Below are positions 58,201-64,000 of a stretch of 64,000 bases of DNA, piece after piece (position 1 is the stretch's first letter; each line of letters opens with the position of its first letter). Made by a program: the position numbers and the translations under genes. The DNA comes from Meloidogyne chitwoodi. Its lineage: Eukaryota > Nematoda > Chromadorea > Rhabditida > Meloidogynidae. The DNA is taken from the NCBI GenBank assembly GCA_015183035.1, contig JACZZP010000016.1, forward strand, positions 1,612,001 through 1,676,000, in the 5' to 3' direction. The notes beneath the pieces were generated by a model that did not search any database, was not told where the DNA came from, and was given only the letters and a program-made list of their open reading frames with translations.

Positions 58201-61200
58201 CAGCTCGTATAATAGCAGAATCATTGGGTGACTTTGGAAAATGTCTTAGAGAAACAGAATTACCAAATGATGTTAAAACAACAGAAAAAATATTAGAAAT
58301 TCAACAACACGAAAGAAATGCAATAAAAGAAGATTTTCGTATTTCTATTAGAAAAGGATTACATTTACTTAGACAAGCTAAACAACAAAATAATGAAAGG
58401 TTTTTTTTTAATTTAATTTAATTTTAAAAGGAAAATAAGTTAATTAATTAATTAATTGTCTCTCTAACTCTTTAAAATTAAATAATTAATAAATGTTTTT
58501 TCTAAAAATAATTTAAAAAAAGGTAATTTTTATTTATTTTTGAAGCTTTTACTTACAATTAGTCCTTAATAATTAATTATTTGTTTATTAATTAAATTTA
58601 TTGATTAAAAGAAGTAAAAATAGTTAGAGAGGGAACATTTTAAATTTATTTAAATTAAATTAATTAATTTTTAAAGTTTAATAAATGAAAAAGAAGAAAA
58701 ACAACAAATATTATTATCTCCTTGTAGTCTTCAAAATATTGCTGCAATTGAAAGAATGATAGCACAATTACAAGATACTGAAAAAAGTTTTGATAATTTT
58801 TGGCAAAAACATCGTTTAAGATTAATTAATTGTTTGGAATTGAGACGTTTTGAAGATGAATTTAGAAAGGTTTTTTTATTTATTTTTTATTTTTTATTTG
58901 GTAAATAAAACGAGAATTAAATAAAAGATTTATTTTCTCTCAAAAATTAAATAGAAAATTTTTTTTTAATTTAAATTTTAACAATTTTTGAGGGAAAAGA
59001 AAGTTTAATTTAATTTTCTTTAATAATATATTTTATTTTAAAATTCTAATTTAATTTTAAAGTTACAAAATTGTTTTGCTAAACATATGCTTCGTTTAGA
59101 AGAAAATAAAGGAGAAGTAGGAAATAGTGAATTAAGTGCTATTCGTTTATTATTTGAACATAAAGAATATAAATCTAATGCTATGGTTTAATTTAATTAA
59201 TTAATTAATTTAAATATTAAATATTTAAATTTTAGGCTGATGTTTTTGAAGCTAAAACACTTAAAGAACGTGGATTAATTCTTTCTAAAAAAGAATTGAC
59301 AGAATCATTAAATACACAAGGAAGTGACAGGTTTTTTTATTTATTATTAAAAATTGAGTAAAAATTAATTTTAAATAAATTTTAAATTAATTTAAAAAAT
59401 AAAAGAAGAACATTTAGTGTATTTAAAAAATAAATTTTTATGAATTTTATTATTTTTTTTTAAATATATCTAGGTAAATATTGTGTGGTAACTCTAATAA
59501 AATTTAAAAATAATTTTTTACCATTTATGTTTTTCCAAATTTGTTTTTTCTTACACTTTTTTCATAAGTAAAGAGACCTTTAAATACTCCCAAAGGTGTA
59601 TTTATTGGTTTATTTACTTTCTCTTTTTTTCTTAAAATTTAAAAAATATTTTTTTATTTATTTTCTTTTAGTGTTGGCCCAAAATGTGAAGAATTAATAA
59701 GAATGGCTAATGCATTAGAAAATTGTTTAGAAATGAGAACTCGAGCACTTGAAATTAGCCGTCAAATGCATTCACAAATTGGAAAAGTTTGTTTTTTAAT
59801 AATTTAAATAATTTATTATTTTAATATTAATTTTAATTTCTTTTTTTTTCTGTTTGTAAATATATAATTTTGCTTCTGATTTAAAAAAAAATTAATAATT
59901 TATTATTAACAAATTTATTTTTCTTTGCTAACACATTTTATTTATTTATAAATAAATATATTTATTTATATTTTAAAAATGTTTTATTTTAATTTTTCCT
60001 CATTTTTTGTTCTAATTTTTAAAATATTTTTACTTTTAAAAAAAATAATAATTTTTTTTATTTCCTAATTTTTATGGGTTTTTCCATTTTTCAAAAACAC
60101 TTAAAAAATTATTTTTTTTTTTTAAATCTTTCAAAAACAAATGAGAAAATAAAATGTTTTTTCTGGGTGGTAGAAAAAATATTTATTTATGCCTTAATAA
60201 TTTTATTTTTTAAGTTAAAATATATTTATTATTTACTCCCCTACATCTGTACAATTTTTTTATTAAAATTTTTTTTTATTTTTTATGGATATTTTCGCAC
60301 CGAAATGTCCTTTTTTTAATAATTTATTTTTTTTTATTAAAAATAATATATTTATTTATTTTCTATTTTAAGAAAATAAAAGAAGTAAATACATACTTTT
60401 CTTTTATTTAAAATAAATAATTTTTTCATCCGTTCAAAGCTTTAGCCGCCGTCGGCGTTTTTATTTTTAAAAACATTTATAATTTATTTATTTATTTCCT
60501 GTTTGTTTTTTCTTTTCTTTTTATCTTCTCTTTTTTTATTTAAATAATATACTTTTATAACAAAACCTTTTTTAAATAAATTATATTTTTATTTATTTTA
60601 TTTTTTTACCTCTATATAAATTACTATTTATTTTAAAAATTAATTTTTATTTTAGTTTAGAGGGTTTAAATTTCAAACAAAAAAAATAATTTTTTTTGTT
60701 TGTTTTTTATAATGAAAAAATATATTTATTTATTTATTATTTACTTTAATTAATTAAAATTTAATTTTTTTTCTCTTAAAATAAAATTAAATATTTTATT
60801 ATTTTTTAAATAATAATAATTTTAAATTATTTTCTAGGCCAATGATTGGTGCCGTCGTGGTGTTGAATTATTATCAACTTCTCCTTTAGATTTATTTTCT
60901 TCTTCTAATAATTTTGGACAAGCTTTAATAAATTTAGAAAATTTTATTAAAGAAGGAGAAAATATAAAAATAATGGATATATTAATTAAATTAAATAATA
61001 ATAATTCTGATAATAATAATAATGATAATTGTTCACTTATTACACAGGTAAATAATATTAAATTTATTTATTTAATTATTATTTAATAATTTATTTTAAA
61101 AATATTTTTATTTTTTTGTTTGGTTTGTTTCTCCTTTTTTTTCCTTTTTTAAAATTTTTAAAAAAATTAAACAATGGCTCCAGGAAAATTGGGCATTGGA

Positions 61201-64000
61201 AAATTGGGCAGTGAAGAAACAGTACAAATACTTGCAAGAAAATACAAAAATACAAGAAAATACATGAAATACATCAACAACAAAATACATCAGTAACCCA
61301 ACATTTTTTGTGTTTTTGTATTTCATGTATTTTTTGTAGTTTATTGCAAGTATTTGTACTGTTTCTTCACTGCCCAATATTCCACTGGCCTGGCACTGAG
61401 TCTAATAAAACTTAAATAATTAAATTTGATTGTTTTTGAATGAAGATATAAATGATTGAATTCTCTGAAAAGAGTTCTTATAAATTTATTTAAAATTATA
61501 TGATTTAACTAATTTTATTAGACTCAACTTGAACTGATCTTTTAAATGAAGTATATATCATTTATACTTCATTTAAATAAATTTTGAAAAATTAAAAAAA
61601 AGGGGCTATAAACTGAACAAAATTACCCAACTTTTTAAATAAATAAATATAATATTTAAAATAAATATTTTATTAATTTATGATTTTTAAAGGATTTGAT
61701 TATAAATTGTTTTTTGGGCAACAAATATAGGCTCTATTACACAATATACGTCCAATCGACTTTTTATGCGTCCAATCAACAAATTCGAAAATATAAAAAT
61801 AGTCTTATTTATTATAAAGCATTTCTCAAGGACTAACAGAGCTTTATTAAAAAATATTAATAGTTTAAAAGAACACACAAGGAATTTAGGCTACTTGGGT
61901 AGCCCTTAAGACTAGCATCGGGCACCTTCATGGCACTAATAAAGATATGTTACATTCATCTTTTCAATATATTTTCAGCGTTTCCATAATAACAAAAAAT
62001 CTTTCTACATATATTGGAAGAGATGCGAATCCAATTCCCTGTTTAATTGGTTAAAACATTTATAATTAATTGAAATTAAATTATACAAAAATTTGAATGG
62101 ACGTATAAAAATTTAATTGGACGTATAAACTTTTATTGGACGTATATTGTGTAATAGAGCCCAAATATATATATAAGGGGCTCTTTTTAAAATTTAATTA
62201 TTTTAATTTATTTAATTAATAAATTAATTAATTAATAAAAAAAGGTAAATGAAAGAATAGATGATATTCGTCAATTAAGTTATTCTCGTAGAGATTCTTT
62301 AAGAAAAATGAATAATAATAATGTTAATAATAATAATAATAAAATAATAAATCAACAACAACAACAAAGACCTATACAAATTGTTTCACCTGAAAAAAAT
62401 AAAAAAGAATCTTTTAAACAAAATAATAAACAAAAAGGAATTAATGTAAGTTTATTATTTTAATTAAATTAAATTAAAATTAATTATAATTCTTAGATTT
62501 GAGTATATTTTTAAATATATATTTAGTACATAATTATATGAAAGTGATTTTATTTTTTATTTTTAAATTTTTGGGAATAGCAAGGTTCGTACCCCCAATT
62601 TTTTTATTTTTCCCAAACTTTTTAATTTTCTTTTTTTGCTTTTGGCATCAAAAAGGATTATTTATGAGAAATTTGAGAATCACAAACAACTTTGTAAATC
62701 CCGAAAATCATTGTCACACAAAATCTATAGAATCACTCTAATACACTTTTATAAACGCAATCCGTCTCCAATCTGTTAATCCTTTTACCACATATCACAC
62801 TTATCTTCCGGAATTTTTGTGGGGAAAACATTTTGGTGATCTTTCAGATTTATTTTATAATTTTTGGCACCATGTTTTATCCTTGTGAACGTTAATAAAA
62901 ATTAATCTTTTGATTATTAGGAAAAATAAAAAAATTGAAAAATTGGGGGTACGAACCTTGGTATTCCCAAATTTTTTTTTATAATTTTTTATTTTTTACT
63001 GAAGAACTTAGAAATTTATTTTTTGTAATTTTTTTTTTAATATTTTTAATATATATAATTTTATATTTCTTTTTATAAGTAAGTTTTACAACTTTTTAAT
63101 TTTTCTTTTTTTTTAATTATTTATTTTATCTTTGCAAATGATCAAAAAATAAATCTTTTTTGCACATACATGCTTTCTTATATTTATTAAAAATAAGGAA
63201 AAGTTTAGTTATATTTATTTATTAAAATAAGGGAAAGAAAAGTATATATATAATTAATTGATTTTGTCTTTTATTTATTTATTTTTATTATTTTATTTAT
63301 ATATATAATGAAGTAATGAATATTTTTAACTATATTTTTTTATAAATATATTATTGCTTTATTATGGCCTCAAAACATCTTCTAAACTACTACTACTACT
63401 ACTCTTCCCTTTCTTCTTCTTTTCTTTTTTTAAGTATTTACTACTCTTCAGACTTTCTTTTCTTTTTTAAACATCATTTACTAGTTAAGCACACGTTCCC
63501 AAGCCAATTAAGAGATATTTCTAACCCTTCTTTCGGATAAATAAATAAAAATATATTTGCGCGAGAATTGGTTAAATATTTTAAATAAATATAGTAAAAC
63601 ATTAATCCTCTTATATAATAGGGGAAGGATAATAAAAAATAAAAGAGTTTCTTTTTTTTAATTAATTAATACAATTACTATTTTATTAATTTACTTATTT
63701 ATAGTAATTAAAATTGGCCAAAAATAATATTTTTGGGATATCAAGTTGAAATTATTTTTAAAAACTGTTACAAAAATGGCATAAAACTAATACAAAAATT
63801 ATAAAAATTTCGGGAGTGTAGTCCTTGAAATTCCGATTGAAATCTCTCCAGGAGTCAGTCTCTAATATATCCTTTTATTTTATATAAAATAATTTAATTA
63901 AAAAATATATATAATTTATAAATTAATATATTTTAACTTAATTCTATTATATAAATTTCCTCAAATAAAACCCCCAAAATGAGCTCTTACCCTCTTCTAA
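49231..64000 (+). CDS. SEC14/CRAL-TRIO plus spectrin-repeat protein, Trio/MCF2 type RhoGEF N-terminal part (partial)
   Basis: Core exons: 54682-54768, 54981-55228, 56404-56517, 56678-56794, 58179-58399, 58677-58869, 59063-59185, 59236-59330, 59672-59786, 60838-61047, 62245-62445. The CRAL-TRIO lobe reads GYPLLTFPDSR, WIIIIDRRQDRWSSVK, YFPETIHLIILLKPEGV and LGGSIKYDHIDW; spectrin-like helices follow (SLGDFGKCLRETELPNDV, ANALENCLEMRTRALEISRQ). This order is that of Trio/Kalirin and MCF2/DBS RhoGEFs, or SESTD1-type proteins; the diagnostic DH-PH part would lie beyond the window. Two alternative 5' modules fit: exons 49231-49532, 49875-50078, 50117-50323, 50959-51170, 51463-51612 (Ser/Asn-rich), or the single exon 54482-54611. 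Both end in phase 1 and can join 54682. No further exon was recognised after 62445. Confidence 0.72.
52806..53064. mobile_element. TAGAGA-terminated element with internal core promoter
   Basis: It begins CTAGAGACAGG and ends CCCCGATCTCTA, with inverted subterminal GGATTTTT/AAGGATTTTTTAG segments. The interior has TATAAAAGG at 52875, a CAGTCAGTCAGTCA initiator-like repeat about 20 bp later and AATAAA signals, as in a small LTR or a promoter-bearing MITE. It lies within a large intron of the SEC14/spectrin gene. Confidence 0.55.
54775..54975. repeat. ~24-bp tandem repeat in SEC14-gene intron
   Basis: Eight or so direct units of ATTAATATTCTGATTTTTAC plus AAAA, with an ATATTCTG variant every third unit. 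It fills the intron between the exons at 54682 and 54981. Confidence 0.9.
57414..57656 (+). CDS. Hypothetical alternative first exon (80-codon ORF)
   Basis: An open frame starting MSRNLFGFSPRFPSF inside the large intron before 58179, with codon content like coding DNA in this region. A donor after 57624 (AAAAT then GTGTTT) would splice in phase 0 to 58179. There is no family signature, and it may be chance in AT-rich DNA. Confidence 0.25.
   Translation: MSRNLFGFSPRFPSFSNNNNITCINYFNFTSKGMEGDLFNFILRPKIISDENNKELNKRRKIIFNFGIENVFGILFIFLI
57693..58012. mobile_element. 320-bp fold-back MITE (GTGACCG family)
   Basis: Long terminal inverted repeats: the left arm starts TTAGTGACCGAAATGATTCT, the right arm ends GAATCATTCCGGTCACTAG. 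Inner arms CCGACTCAACCCGGTCATAC and GTATGACCGGGTTGAGTCGG are perfect complements, so most of the element folds into one hairpin. It lies in an intron of the SEC14/spectrin gene. Confidence 0.85.
61174..61392. mobile_element. Fold-back MITE (TTGGGCAGTGAAG family)
   Basis: The left arm TTGGGCAGTGAAGAAACAGT then ACAAATACTTGCAA is matched in inverted orientation by TTGCAAGTATTTGTACTGTT then TCTTCACTGCCCAA. The loop is rich in AAATACA repeats. Intronic. Confidence 0.85.
61730..62162. mobile_element. MITE with 28-bp terminal inverted repeats
   Basis: Left end GGCTCTATTACACAATATAC then GTCCAAT; right end ATTGGACGTATATTGTGTAA then TAGAGCC. About 430 bp, AT-rich interior, flanked by ATAT-rich sequence. 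Intronic, directly before the exon at 62245. Confidence 0.85.
62565..62976. mobile_element. MITE with ~38-bp terminal inverted repeats
   Basis: Left end TTTGGGAATAGCAAGGTTCG then TACCCCCAATTTTT; right end AAAAATTGGGGGTACGAACC then TTGGTATTCCCAAA. The arms are nearly perfect; the interior has no lasting open frame. It lies just after the last recognised exon of the SEC14/spectrin gene. Confidence 0.85.
62977..64000. other. AT-rich right-edge region, no gene recognised
   Basis: Probably intron of the SEC14/spectrin gene. It holds A/T homopolymers, a CTACTACTACTACTA run near 63390 and no acceptor followed by a convincing coding frame. An ATG at 63979 starts a frame cut off by the window end. 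Confidence 0.5.

Noticed and set aside
61108..61377. 89-codon minus-strand ORF
   Set aside because: It reads through a fold-back MITE; the palindrome itself keeps the frame open.

Overview
The window looks like nuclear DNA of a nematode, most likely an AT-rich plant-parasitic tylenchid such as Meloidogyne (inference). Host genes are cut into many small exons by short AT-rich introns with GT donors and nematode-type TTTTCAG or TTTTTAG acceptors. Intergenic DNA is extremely AT-rich with homopolymer runs, and the conserved genes include metazoan-only families such as innexin, C/EBP, PNISR and GBF1.

Layout. 1-3578 (-): C-terminal half of a GBF1-type Arf-GEF, running off the left edge and with no Sec7 domain visible. 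3600-4650: tRNA-like relic and a fold-back MITE. 4651-5048: broken SH3 fragments fused to a copy of the tRNA methyltransferase gene TRMT5 (5049-22252, +). That TRMT5 copy is split in an exon by a 15.2 kb LTR retrotransposon (6721-21910, element on the - strand). 22977-23161 (+): short secreted Gly-rich peptide. 23556-23655: scrap of TRMT5. 24086-25287 (+): stand-alone M41 (FtsH-type) metallopeptidase without an AAA domain. 25530-27923 (-): intact TRMT5, forming a near-identical inverted repeat with the disrupted copy. 28269-29491 (-): Gemin6-like LSm protein. 29558-32489 (+): small membrane peptide followed by PNISR, probably an operon. 32921-35380 (-): innexin with an 8-nt microexon. 38204-39827 (+): C/EBP-type bZIP factor. 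40798-43784 (+): cullin. About 43.8-49.2 kb: gene-free AT-rich DNA. 49231 to beyond the right edge (+): a SEC14/spectrin-repeat protein of the Trio/MCF2 type, with at least two alternative 5' ends and introns packed with fold-back MITEs.

The most unusual object is the LTR retrotransposon. It is Gypsy-like by domain order (protease, reverse transcriptase, RNase H, integrase) and young: its 400-bp LTRs differ at one base. It departs from the standard plan in four ways. (1) A third ORF of 1067 aa encodes a UPF1-like SF1 helicase ending in a CCHC zinc knuckle. (2) An envelope-like glycoprotein module, with signal peptide, furin-type site and C-terminal membrane anchor, lies between nucleocapsid and protease inside the long ORF instead of after integrase. 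(3) A short cassette encoding MDT(Q/P)VSNK, built on a 14-nt dyad, recurs near the start of gag, at the env/protease boundary and five times in tandem in the helicase; a degenerate form sits in the leader. (4) The leader between 5' LTR and gag is about 3.3 kb, far more AT-rich than the ORFs, and ends in a consensus splice acceptor.

Exon coordinates were derived by hand from splice consensus and reading-frame continuity. Coding sums are exact multiples of three for intact TRMT5, the M41 gene, the innexin, C/EBP and the cullin. No searches were run; family assignments rest on motif recognition.
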